From contig CP136069.1 in the NCBI GenBank assembly GCA_032622095.1, positions 38,106,194-38,170,193 on the forward strand: 64,000 bases of DNA, given 5' to 3'. Source of the stretch: Siphonodentalium dalli. Lineage: Eukaryota; Mollusca; Scaphopoda; Gadilida; Siphonodentaliidae. Under the pieces are notes generated by a model. It searched no databases. It saw only the letters and a program-made list of their open reading frames with translations, and had not been told where the DNA came from. The translations under genes were made by a program, and so were the position numbers. How positions within the stretch are numbered: the stretch's first letter is position 1; each line of letters opens with the position of its first letter. This document shows positions 1 to 10,565 of this stretch, in pieces.

Positions 1-260
1 GAATTTGTTGTTTTTAGACCAACATTTTAACATTTTCCTACTTTTGGTTAACATTTTGGACTGAAGTGGGCATCAGTTGAAAATTTTCCAACCCTATGGG
101 GGTGACAATTTCCAACAGTTGAAAAGCTTGTGTCAAGGTCCCTCCCCCGTGGCCAGTCAAAAACTGCTAGTTAATTTAAGAAAACAATATGTTCCTACTT
201 TTGGTCAAAATTGTGGACTGAAATGGTCATCAGTTGGAAACTTTCCAACATTAGCAAATC
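1..260. repeat. Duplicated module of about 57 bp
   Basis: Two diverged direct copies lie at 37-93 and 194-250. Each begins CCTACTTTTGGT and continues through a GGACTGAA and a CATCAGTTG motif to TTTCCAAC. The 157-bp spacing includes a CCTCCCCCGTGGCCA stretch. A reverse-oriented match to the CTACTTTTGG part occurs near 22,770, and similar TTCCAA-containing DNA lies near 22,910 and 24,400, so this is probably part of an old dispersed repeat. No coding capacity is convincing. Confidence 0.4.
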
Positions 261-3220
261 TTGAGGCCAGTCTAGTTGCTAGGATTTTGCTATTTTCTTG
301 TTCAGATTTCAAAATATTCTCACACCGGGCCGAACCATGTATAGGCTGATCCTGTCCTGACCGGGATAATATTTAAATGGAATACAATTCAATCGCATCG
401 ACTCTTGGGAAAACTAACAGACTTCGGCTATTGTATCAAACGAGAAATGTCAGACTGAAGCTGTATAAATAATCCAGCAGAGATATACGGGTGTGAGTAA
501 TGCCCCCTGTCTATTAGTGCCGTCGTAGAATACCCAGCGATCGATCATGTTTCAAAGAGCTGCCGACGGACATAGGTAGAATTATGCCGATATGCCTAGA
601 TAAACCAACTAAGTATTTTTAATCGAACGAAGTGAATGGTTGACTTGAAACATATTTTATTTGCATAATATACAAAAGGGATTGGGGCACAAGGTTTTGC
701 AACTTAAGAAGCCCCTCTCCTACTACAATATAATAACACACATGTGATCAAGATGACGGTACAAACGTATTTACATGGTGATGAGTTATGAGAGATATAG
801 TGTGTAGTGCCTTCCAGAGATAAACAGACATGAGGTTGATTCTATGGAGCCCGGGATGTGACATGGTAATATATTTTTTTCCCTAATTAACCCTCATTCC
901 ATCTTCCACAAAAATAAATACTGATGCATGTCTTCAGTATTTAGTCTTGCTGAAGAGGGTATCATACACCTTACACTCCATTTCCGCCATTCCTGATATC
1001 ATATCGGTATGGTGCAGTCGTCACTGCGCAACGATCCATTATACATGTATACTTTAGAGTGCAATATACTGGCATACTATCCGTGAGCATCACATAGCCG
1101 CCCGGTTTATATGTGTATACATGCATGTGCCGTCCGGAACTGGCTTACACACGGACGGGGGCACACTATATCTAGTCACCACGGTCCATATATGGGCAAA
1201 TACTCCAATCGTGAGCCCACGTGGGCACCACAGCCTAATATAATTTGTAACTATATATATAAGTAAGCCCTACTGGCATACGGTCGCATACCCCCCCCCC
1301 CCAGGAAGCATCCACGTATCAAACATACTCTCATGTATAATTTGTTGTCGCAACTGCGATGTAAAGGAGTCCGCAGGCGTGAGGCCATTTTGACTGAATT
1401 ACCGATAGCACAGTATTTATATATGTTAAACCGTGCGCACGGATTATAATTTCGCCCGTTTTAAACTGACGGTATCATCCAATCAAGTGCATTGCATTTT
1501 CCGCATCTCGCATGTGTGTTTTCTTCGTAACTATTTTCGTATAAGGTTCAAGGTTGTATAACCACAGTTCTGACTTGTGCAGATGCTTATGGATCAACAC
1601 CACGATGCCCAAACTGACAATAAAATTGATATTTATTTAGACTGATACATTTACCATATTTCAACAAAGATCTCAATATTTACTGATTAATTGACACTTA
1701 AATACCATGCACCCCAGTGGCATTGCCGTCCTTCCGGGTATGTATCTCAGCCAAACATGTATATGTCATCGGATCTCGATCAAAATTGGTGATGATGTTG
1801 GCCATCACGGGGGAACTCCTCGATAGGAAATCGGATCTGGATGACAGTTGTTAAGGACGTGAGCTTGAAAAGAAGCCATTGTTCTGATCGAAATGGTCAC
1901 AGTTAAGTCATTTTTCTACTCAGTTATGTGCACACTGTGCAAGGTGAGGTGTTCACCAGGCGGCAGCATAGCTCCTTTTTGTTGTATTCGTGTTGGATTC
2001 ACACGCGACCTATCGTTTGTACTGTCATTCCAAATTGTGTAAATGTGGCTGATTTCAACAATGACAGTCATGGGCAAGTTCACGCTCGCCGGAAAATTCT
2101 TTTGGCCATTTTTTTGCCATTTCTAAATTTGTGTGGCAATTTTTCAGAAAGTTTTGAATAATCAAAATATGTGATCAGCGCGAAAACATAATCTGAAACA
2201 AAAAACTATAAAGAAACACGCACTGACATAACTGAAACATTGCGAGTTTCCAATGTAAATGTGCACGGGTGGGAACCGTAAACAAACTGAAATAGTTCTA
2301 GTCGGCGTCGTATATCAAAGCAGTAAAGTGTTGTCACTTGATTAAGAAAGTACACCGCGCTCTAGAAATTAATTATTATTTTGAATTATTATTAATTTTT
2401 ATTATTTATATTTATAATTATTTTGATAAGTAAGCATGTGTGACTTTAAATAAAGTGTTATTCATGCACATAAAGTCGATTGTTGAATATAGCCTTGAAA
2501 CGTTTTGGCTAAAAAGTTTGGCCAAATGAAATTTTCATTGACCATTACTTTTTTTGATCATTTGACCATGGCCAATAAATATCAAATTTTCCAGAAATAA
2601 AGCTTCATCTTCAGTCGAATGAATTCATTGGAAATATAGTACACTTAACTATTGTATAAATCATTGCTTTATTTATTAGGAATATATGATATAATATATA
2701 GATCAGTTTCCACATTATTTCACAATGATATATGCATATGTAGCTTGTTATCGTGCGTCCTGATGTCGATTACAAAAAAACGTTATTCAATGGTTCCTAC
2801 CAAAGACTTTCTTCGTTTTCAAATAATAAACTAACGTCACGATCACAATGTTACCATGGTTACAACATTATAGCTGATAACTATTACAGATCCACTGGCA
2901 GATTTGACACCAAAATAGTCAAAAGTGTAAAAGTAATTTGAAGCTTGCCGGGCAAAAGGCAAATGGAAAGTTTTGCAATCACCATTATCATGTGTATGGC
3001 ACAGGCATCTCGATAGCTCACATCTTATCACCAGAACCGCATAATAATGGTCGCTCATTGGCACCATTCTAATTAATGCCAGGTTTATATAACACATACC
3101 AATTGATGTTAGAACACATAACTAGTCTAATTTCCAGTAATGTTGGTCAACTTGGGAGGGGGTACTGTACTTCAAATTTATGCTGAGCCATTCATTATTT
3201 TGTTTTATGTTTTATTTCAG
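261..3220. other. No gene recognised; AT-rich intergenic or intronic DNA
   Basis: I find no convincing coding exon or mobile element here. Visible features are a run of 12 C at 1,291-1,302, an A/T-only stretch around 2,375-2,425, and short open frames (for example 1,928-2,161) without recognisable protein features. If the exon at 3,221 is real, its upstream intron must lie here. Confidence 0.4.
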
Positions 3221-3382
3221 ACAACAATGGTTGGCGTAAACAGATAACTGCAATGGTTTTCGTACCATTAGTCGCCGAGTTGTTATTCCCTTGGTTTTCA
3301 AACACAAAATGTCCGATGTTAAAGATTTTGTTTAACATAGTTGAACACGAACCGAAAGCAGGCCCCGACAGAGCGAATGTCA
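3221..3382 (+). CDS. Candidate internal coding exon, unknown protein
   Basis: This 162-bp stretch has a T-rich tract ending TTTATTTCAG on its left and a strong donor, TCA then GTAAGTAAGC, on its right. Of the three frames only the third is open, and it is open throughout: 53 codons starting two bases into the exon and leaving one base, so both flanking introns would be phase 1. The peptide begins NNGWRKQITAMVFVPLVAEL, has a hydrophobic part followed by PWF, one cysteine (about residue 30), and ends EHEPKAGPDRANV. I do not recognise the family. The evidence is two good splice signals plus one open frame of the matching span. No partner exon was found, and chance or an old retrocopy remains possible. 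Confidence 0.5.
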
Positions 3383-3688
3383 GTAAGTAAGCTTCTTCTA
3401 CCTGATATAGCTATATGACAAAAGTCAGAAATAATTGAAACAGAAATTTTTTTATCGTACACGTAGTAATTTTAAAAAATTCGTTTCTCAAGCCCATATG
3501 AAAATAATTCAGGGGAGAGTAATCGGGCTGTTGTCCCACAGCGAAACACACATAATTGACTTTCACTGTATACGACAACATGTTACGCATACAAATTGAC
3601 GGTGAACGTTCATACCTTTATATTTACATACACCTGAACTAATGTCGCTTCCGATTTCCCTATAGGGTACGACAGACACGCCACCTGA

Positions 3689-3763
3689 GTCAATGTGTTC
3701 ATAAACCTAAACGTAACGTGACGTCATTATCAATGTCGTTCATATGTTTATGAACACATTGAC
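3689..3763. repeat. Perfect 18-bp inverted repeat with 39-bp spacer
   Basis: The left arm GTCAATGTGTTCATAAAC (3,689-3,706) is the exact reverse complement of 3,746-3,763. Flanking bases (TACGACAG on the left, TTGTCGGAC on the right) are also loosely complementary, so this may be the core of a small foldback element whose outer ends have decayed. Confidence 0.6.
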
Positions 3764-4159
3764 CCCGGAAATCACCGGGTATTGTCGGACAAGAACGCCT
3801 GCTTGAGTATTCAGCACGTCCGGACTTGGTAAGAAATTTGTTTTGGTCTATATAATCAGTGCTGTTACCCTTTACCTAACAGTCATCTCATCTGATTACG
3901 CATCAAGCAGGTAACACAACCCACATCTCGACAAGTGTTGCCATGGGAAGTACAATGTGCGGGGATCTCTCACCTCACCGCTATGTTATAATATAACGTG
4001 GTCATGAGTTTTGACCGCGATAAAAATCCAACCTCAGCATGAACGAGATCCATCCACGACTCCCGGTATGTGAGCGACGTGCATTTTGAGCTCCGATGGA
4101 AAAATAAAAAAGTCAAACTTTATTGACTAGCAAGGCGAAGAATTTGCACCAGAACACAT

Positions 4160-5527
4160 GTGGAACAAACAGAAATGCCGGAAACAACAACACGATCGAA
4201 ATTAGCCAACTCGGAGAATTTAGAGCAGGAATATGTCTGTAACAACTTCTCATATATCAGCAAGTGCTTCGCTAAGATGCACGATACCATAGAAGGTCGT
4301 TTTGTTGCGATTGGGCAGAAAATGGACAATTTAACGAAAAATGTTGAGAAAAAGTCAAAAAAGCTATAGAATCAGGGGGGGGGGGGGGGGGGGTGAAATT
4401 TTTGTTTCCGGCACGTATGCCGGGGTGGGTGGGTGGTCAAAGCCACCAACAAGCAATTTTTTCCGCAACTAAAAAAAAAAATTCCTGCTTGTTTTTTAGA
4501 GTTTTGGCAATGAGTTGGGCTTCAAAACCACTTTGAATGAGAGAAATAATGTAATTCTAACTGGTAAACAGACTGCAGACAGTTATCGTGTTGTGTTTTG
4601 TTGCAAATTTTGAAATCCAAGATGTTTTTTTGGCCGAATGACTTCAAAATGACTCATTCCTATTTACATGTCCATGTTAACATCCATGATAAATAGTATG
4701 CACAGAAGTTCATATACAGCTGTTTACAGTGAATTTCCCCCCGCAAATCTCTGTTTTAGTGTTAAAAGGGAGGGGTGGGTGTCAAAAAATGGTCGGAAAA
4801 AACTGCCGAAAACGGAAAAAAATTTGGCGGTGGGGGTGGGTGGGTACAAAAAATGATCGAAAGGGAAAAAATGCCATACGTGCCTGAATTTTTTTTCCGA
4901 CCCCCCCCCCCCCCCACCCCCCTGATAGAATCAGTTAAACATATTGAGTAAAGTATGATTCCCAATATTCTGAAGAGGACAGAAGAATTGGAAGAACAAT
5001 TAGCAGAAACCACACTTCTGATCGACGAAAGGATCACGAACATAGAAGAGGCAAGTGATGAACTCAGAATGGGACAGGATACTCTGGAGAAAGAAGTAAA
5101 ATCTCTGGAAGTGAAACATTCTGAACTCTGTCAATCTCACATAAAATATGACTTACGGTGGAAACAATGGAACTTGATTATTCGCGGAGTTAAAGGTTCT
5201 CGAAAGGAAAGTGCGACTCAAACTGACTCCAATATTCATGCGTCATTCGTGAAGGACCTGAATTTCACAGAAGTTGAAGGTATGACTTTCGCAGCATGTC
5301 ACAGACTCCCTTCGGGCAGAGATGACTGTCCAGACACTATCGTCAGACGTTTGTCCTTGAACAGTCGTGACGCTATACTGTCCAACGAGAGAGGACTGGA
5401 GTCTGGTTCGCGATACGGAGTGTCCACTGATTTACCTCCATACCTTTCAAAACTACGGAAAGAGCTCTTGAAGAAAAGAACAGATCTCCCGGCTGGTGGA
5501 CATAAGAACACAAAGCTGATCTATTAA
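4160..5527 (+). pseudogene. LINE ORF1 relic (Tx1/L1-like), interrupted
   Basis: The N-terminal part is at 4,160-4,366 (best ATG 4,175) and the larger part at 4,955-5,527, with a 0.55-kb element between them. The second piece starts with a Glu/Leu/Lys-rich coiled coil (about residues 5-70). It then has an RRM-like start, WNLIIRGV, and a C-terminal region with ACHRLPSG, IVRRLSLNSRDAIL and a Lys/Arg-rich end. This order (coiled coil, RRM, C-terminal domain) is that of L1-type ORF1 RNA-binding proteins. A stop (TAA) lies just upstream of the second piece in its own frame, so it is broken apart from the insertion. The ORF2 relic at 8,970 could belong to the same element, but 3.4 kb of other repeats lie between. 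Confidence 0.7.
4373..4924. mobile_element. Non-autonomous inverted-repeat element with G-run ends (hAT-like)
   Basis: The left end starts CAGGGG and runs into about 20 G, then GTTTCCGGCACGTATGCC. The right end is its imperfect reverse complement: GCCATACGTGCC, TTTTTTTTCCGA, a long C run and CCCCCTG. The flanks carry the direct repeat ATAGAAT(C) at 4,366-4,373 and 4,925-4,932, a 7-8 bp target duplication. The duplication length and CAGGG ends suggest the hAT superfamily, but there is no transposase to confirm it. The interior contains further G-rich tracts (4,768-4,850). It interrupts the LINE ORF1 relic. Confidence 0.65.
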
Positions 5528-6207
5528 AAAAAACTGAACCCTACCTAAAACTGGTGACGAAAACTGTCAGGCAGTGATATCTATGTCACGTTAGACTGTT
5601 CTTAAATAAACGAAGAACGAACATTGGATCTGCTCCGAGTCAGTGGTGATGGGTGACAGGACAATTTCATGCTTAGCAATGATTCAAAGAACAGTGATTC
5701 TATATTTGACATTTTGCTCACTTAATAGGAAATTTCCTGTCCTTTTGTCACCACTTACTCCAACTGATCCAATTAGGGTTAAATGTACCTGCGAACACAA
5801 ACTAATATTTTATTTTCAATTTGATACCTGAATAAGATTATATGTTCATAAAATTTATGCAATAGTTGTTCTGACATATCTGATAATTGGTGAGTGACTT
5901 ATAGAAGCAGAACTAATTTGATCATAATATAATATATTGTGATCGGAGTACTGTAGTTTGACACTGAGTATTACCCCCTACCCACTTATAACTGAAAGCA
6001 TGGACCACAGAAAACTAATTTAGCAATTTTTACAAAACCATGCTCCATACAAGAGAAATAACTCTATTCATATTTGGTAAGCTGACAATAAAAACAGCCT
6101 GCTGTTATCCAAAAACAGTGAGATGTTTTCAACATTTATTAAAATGATGTAACATATATAAATCACTCAGTTGGCTTCCATAAGGAATCACTGAACTAAA
6201 TGGTTTC
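5528..6207. other. No gene recognised
   Basis: The stretch follows the ORF1 relic and may include decayed LINE sequence. Nothing else is identifiable. Confidence 0.35.
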
Positions 6208-6642
6208 CATAGGCGACAGTGTTAACGTTTCGACCGAATTCACTGAATTGAAGCCAAAAGGCTATTACAGTGGTGTTTACCTAGCTAGATTGACACCAGT
6301 TGATCACGCAAATGCAAGAGAATTCATAGGTCATGTGTTTTTACTTTTCAAAATAAATCCCCAAGTGTACGACAGGGCTATCCCACAGCCAAATTTGGTC
6401 TGGAAAAACCCAGAATTACAGCAGCTAGTTAAATCAATTTCCCACTCACAAAAATCCATTCCCCTTTAATTCACCAGTTAAAATTATTAAGATATGATAT
6501 ACAAATCAAATAAACACGATGTCATCCTTTCATAGCGTGTCACATGTAGCAGTTGAAGGTCATTCTTCAGTTATCTTCACCTTTAGCATTCCACTGTGTA
6601 CTCGCTCCCCCGACTCTGGAACACAGTTAGCTCCCTGATTCC
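6208..6642 (+). repeat. Repeat R1, copy 1
   Basis: It runs from CATAGGCGACAGTGTTAACG to CTCCCTGATTCC and matches 7,510-8,164 apart from that copy's insertion. The last part translates to a weak LINE-like string, PRLWNTVSSLIP, reminiscent of the last residues of some non-LTR reverse transcriptases (xRLWNSLP). R1 may therefore be an old LINE end, but the rest shows no known domain. A TA/TG-rich tract follows at 6,643-6,665. Confidence 0.55.
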
Positions 6643-7509
6643 TATATATATATATGTATATGTGTACTACACAGCGTTTCTTGTAGTATTTTATCCAAAT
6701 ATAGACCTTACTGAAACAAAAAATGGGTTATATCGGGCAGATTGGTTTTACTTTTTCAATACGAGGGCTCCTGAAAATTAGTGTCAATCGTCAAAATAAA
6801 GCCAAAAATTGACATTTTTTTCAATTTTACTAACTGATGTATCTCGTACAAACTGAAATATCCCCTTGTACACCATAATATTACGAAATTGAAGAGGAAA
6901 TGTTAGTCTACATTTTGAGAGGGATATCTTGTCCAATTTTAACCTTTTCATGCAGAATTTGGCAATTTATAAATTTACCAAAATTAACGGAAAAGTTAAA
7001 TTAAAAATACTTTAATAGCAATATGAAGCAACCATAAGTCAATTGAAATATATAAACATAATGATACAACATCAGACAAAGCCCCAGGCATGCAATTTTA
7101 CCAGATGGCAGGACATACTTCTGTTTAACAGACATGCCATGACAGTCTTGCACGGCAGTAACTCTAGTGTTGATGCCATCACGCCACAACTTCGGGTGGG
7201 GCTATGATCCCCGATAGGGGTTACTGGGTGCCGGAAGCTATCAGGTCAACCATTGTCAGCTTTCCCCAATGGAGGGGGGGGGGCTAATACACCTAAAAAT
7301 TGCGGGGGGGGGCTTTAGACACCCTGACCCCCTCATGGTACCTACTACCCATGTATAATTCCCAGATTTATCACTTTCTTTACTATCTACATACGGATCC
7401 AGGAGTTTCGTCTTTAAATATGTCCAACATGTGGCCATTATCATTTGAAAATAAGAAAATATGAAATTAACAATATATCATGGCAAGACGTGAAATTTCT
7501 TAAAATATA
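6643..7509. other. No gene recognised; two G-run tracts
   Basis: It contains G-rich tracts near 7,265-7,280 and 7,303-7,312, separated by an AT-rich spacer. I see no coding exon and no clear mobile element. Confidence 0.35.
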
Positions 7510-8164
7510 CATAGGCGACAGTGTTAACGTTTCGACCGAATTCACTGAATTGAAGCCTACAGGCTATTCCAGTGGTATTTACCCAGTTAGATTGACACCA
7601 GTTGATCACGAAAATTCAAGAGAAATCATAATTCTATGATTTAACATAATTCTATGATTTCTTTATGTCCTCCGGTTTTGGGGACGGCAGGAAGACAGCC
7701 TTTACGGGTTATGCCATCCCCAATAACTCATTGTCTGTATAAATCAATTGTGTAAAAATATATGTTATATTGAGTTATGAATAAATAATCATAGTCATAG
7801 TCATAGTCATAGGTCTAGATTGACACCAGTTGATCACGAAAATGCAAGAGAATTCATAGGTCATGTGTTTACTTTTTAAAATAAATCCCCAAGTGTACGA
7901 CAAGGCTATCCCACAGCCAAATTTGGTCTGGAAAAACCCAGAATTACAGCAGCTAGTTAAATCAATTTCCCACTCACAAAAATCCATTCCCCCATTAATT
8001 CACCAGTTAAAATTATTAAGATATGATGTACAAATAAACACGATGTCGTCCTTTAATAACGCATCGCGTGTATCAGGTGAAGGTCATTCTTCAGTTACCT
8101 TCACCTTTAGCATTCCATGTGTACTCGCTCCCCGATTCGGGAACACATTTAGCTCCCTGATTCC
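7510..8164 (+). repeat. Repeat R1, copy 2, split by a LINE end
   Basis: This is the second copy of the repeat at 6,208. It is continuous except for a 191-bp insertion at 7,625-7,815 bordered by a 37-bp duplication of R1 sequence. Downstream of the insertion it matches copy 1 closely, with small indels and substitutions. Confidence 0.65.
7625..7815 (+). mobile_element. 5'-truncated LINE 3' end
   Basis: The insert ends ATGAATAAATAA followed by four TCATAG units, a usual kind of tail for CR1/L2-like elements. It is flanked by 37-bp direct repeats (7,588-7,624 and 7,816-7,852) that differ at one base and start TAGATTGACACCAGTTG. A long target duplication plus a short 3'-only insert is the signature of target-primed reverse transcription with early stop. 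Too little is left to name the clade. Confidence 0.6.
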
Positions 8165-8969
8165 ATAAGACGTATGCCTACCAAGAGGAAAAACTCTATT
8201 CATAATTGATAACACTGATAGATCAATATTCCAGAACATTCAAAAATACTCAGCCGTTCCATCCATCCGTTTGCGGAGAGATTCAGCCCTTCGCCTTGTA
8301 CATGGACCTAATTAAAAACAATGAAACAATGCAACATATTACATTACTTTGCGTTAATCTCATATGATCTGGACCTAGATAAGAGGGACAACTCTATACT
8401 TACTAGAATATAATATTGATAGTGAGCACAGTATCCCAGATAATAAACATAGCATACATGTATACCTGTTCTTGAAAGCCAAAGTTGAACTTTAGCTGGG
8501 AAAAAAATACATCCGTCCATTCATTTGTGGATGTTCAGAGGAATCGTTCAATAAATACTGTATAAATACTCACCGTCTGAACACTCATACAAATGAATGA
8601 ATAGAAAGGAAGATTGAAATCACGTCTAAACATTGATTAAAGGTAATGAAACACTTCCAGTGTCTTGCCAAATGACCTTCCTATTCATATTTTGTGTCCA
8701 TATTCACTTCTCATTGGAGCTCATTAGGAGCCCAACTCGACAATCATTCGGAAATGAATATCTGGTTCTTCATAAGGCCAGCTATTATCACCTTATATTG
8801 TATTTGGTCTATATTGACCGAAAGGAGTAAAGCGAAAAGTATGCGGGAGTTAATTGTTATTGTTACAAAAAAATCAGGATCAACATTTGAAATTGTATCT
8901 GATATTTATCTGTTACTGGGCTGTGATTATATTTTATTAGTTAGGTTTGATACGGCTTTGGTTCTTCAT
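8165..8969. other. No gene recognised; possible LINE 5' region
   Basis: No convincing exon. The two short overlapping open frames near 8,633-8,978 have no recognisable features. The right end runs directly into the endonuclease of the ORF2 relic. Confidence 0.35.
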
Positions 8970-9229
8970 TGTGGCTAATTTTATCAATATTGTTTCTTTG
9001 AATTGTCGTGGACTTTCATCAGATAATATAAAACGACGAGACCTCTTTCATAAATGCCGAGATAAATTCGACATAATAATGTTAATTGATACGCACTCCT
9101 AAAAAATTTGAAAGCAATGGAAAGCAGAATGGGGCTGTGAAGCTATTTTTAGCTTTCACACAAGTGCCAGTAGAGGAGTTGCAATTTTGTTCAAAAACAG
9201 TATAGATTTCAAGATAAATAAAACATTAA

Positions 9230-9723
9230 AGGCACGTGCGGCCTTAATTGTCGAAAATATTCATATTTGTTCCAAACACCGTAAACAGAAAAACATTAAA
9301 ACGCATACAGTTTCGTTGATATATACCATGTCCATCGCGTAAACAGCATGTTATCACAAAGACCTACTATATTTTACCTAAGCAAGAGCCTGATTGTGTT
9401 ACAGAACATAGCACAATGCTACTGGCTAATCACACACAAATGGCATAAACGCTCTTTATTAGTTCCATATAAGGTATTCACCATCAAAGAACGCTCTTTA
9501 TGTTTACCATCATAATATAAACAAACACAAGAAAAGTTACTTTTTATGCTTTTGTTTACATAACAATGGTCAAAGATATGACAATAACATACTGTTTATG
9601 CGATATTTCTTATTTGTATACGGACAAAGTCTATCTACATTTTGATGTTCTCGCTGTTTGTGGCGGTTTTTGACGGGTGAAGATATTTTCACAGGATACC
9701 CACCGCCAAGGCCAACCGTGTCT
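9230..9723. mobile_element. TTAA element T1, copy 1 (494 bp)
   Basis: Flanked by TTAA at 9,226-9,229 and 9,724-9,727. The ends are imperfect inverted repeats: AGGCACGTGCGGCCTT on the left, and AGACACGGTTGGCCTT as the complement of the right. The TTAA target and small size suggest a piggyBac-type non-autonomous element; no transposase is present. It splits the endonuclease domain of the LINE, whose frame resumes after it. It differs from the other two copies at only a couple of bases (for example GAACATAGC in place of GAAGATAGC). Confidence 0.8.
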
Positions 9724-10475
9724 TTAATAGACACATGCGGAACCTTTATTATTGCAAACATTACCATTCAAAATCAGAGATTAACACTATGTGCAATCTA
9801 TTGACCAAATGATAATGAGCCAAAGTTCTATGAAGCTATGAAGAACTGTTCTTAAAAATTGAACATATTGAAAATGTGACTGTTCTGATATGTGGTGATT
9901 GGAATGTTCCTCAAAACTATAATCTCGACACATGTAACTATAAACACAGGAATAATACCAAATCAAATAATAAAATCCTTTAGGAAATGCAGAGGCTTGA
10001 CTTACACGATGTATGGGGATTAAATAATTCAGATAAAAACAGATACACTTGGAGAGGACCCAAGAATAAAATGGCCAGACTAGACTATTTTTTAGTATCT
10101 TCCGACCTTCAGTCTGTTTTTAACAGATCTAAAATAGAAACCCGTTACAAATAAGATCATAATCCAATTAGTCTCAGTCTACAATTTGTCGATCATCCAA
10201 GGGGAAGGGGATTTTGGAAATTTAATGATAGCCTATTAATAGATCCTGAATATTTTAAAATTGTAAAACAAGCCATAAATGATGTAGTCTCCAATATAGA
10301 AAAGGTAATGGCATTGCAACACCTCTAGTAATAAATGACAAACTATTTTTGGAAACTTTAAAAATCATGATCAGAGGAGAAACAATCGCATATTCATCGA
10401 AACTCAAATAAATGAGAGATAAAAGAGAAGAAATAGGCAAAAGCTGACTAATGTGGATTCAAAACTTGACAAGGG

Positions 10476-10565
10476 GGACACTACCGTAGAACCAGAAATA
10501 GAAAAACTGTATTCTGATCCATTTCAGAATGTAGTTTTTCTATTTCTGGTTCTACTGTAGTGTCC
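10476..10565. repeat. Long hairpin within LINE ORF2 (42-bp arms, 6-bp loop)
   Basis: The arms 10,476-10,517 and 10,524-10,565 are nearly perfect complements, with a few mismatches. The left arm starts GGACACTACCGTAGAACC and the right arm ends GGTTCTACTGTAGTGTCC. It lies between the endonuclease and RT regions. It is most simply a foldback made by template switching, not an independent element. Confidence 0.75.

Noticed and set aside
1924-1943. 20-base micro-exon between TTTTTCTACTCAG and GTGAGG
   Set aside because: Both signals look good, but it is too short to judge and no matching neighbour exon was found.
1928-2161. 77-codon open frame as a gene
   Set aside because: Nothing but openness supports it.
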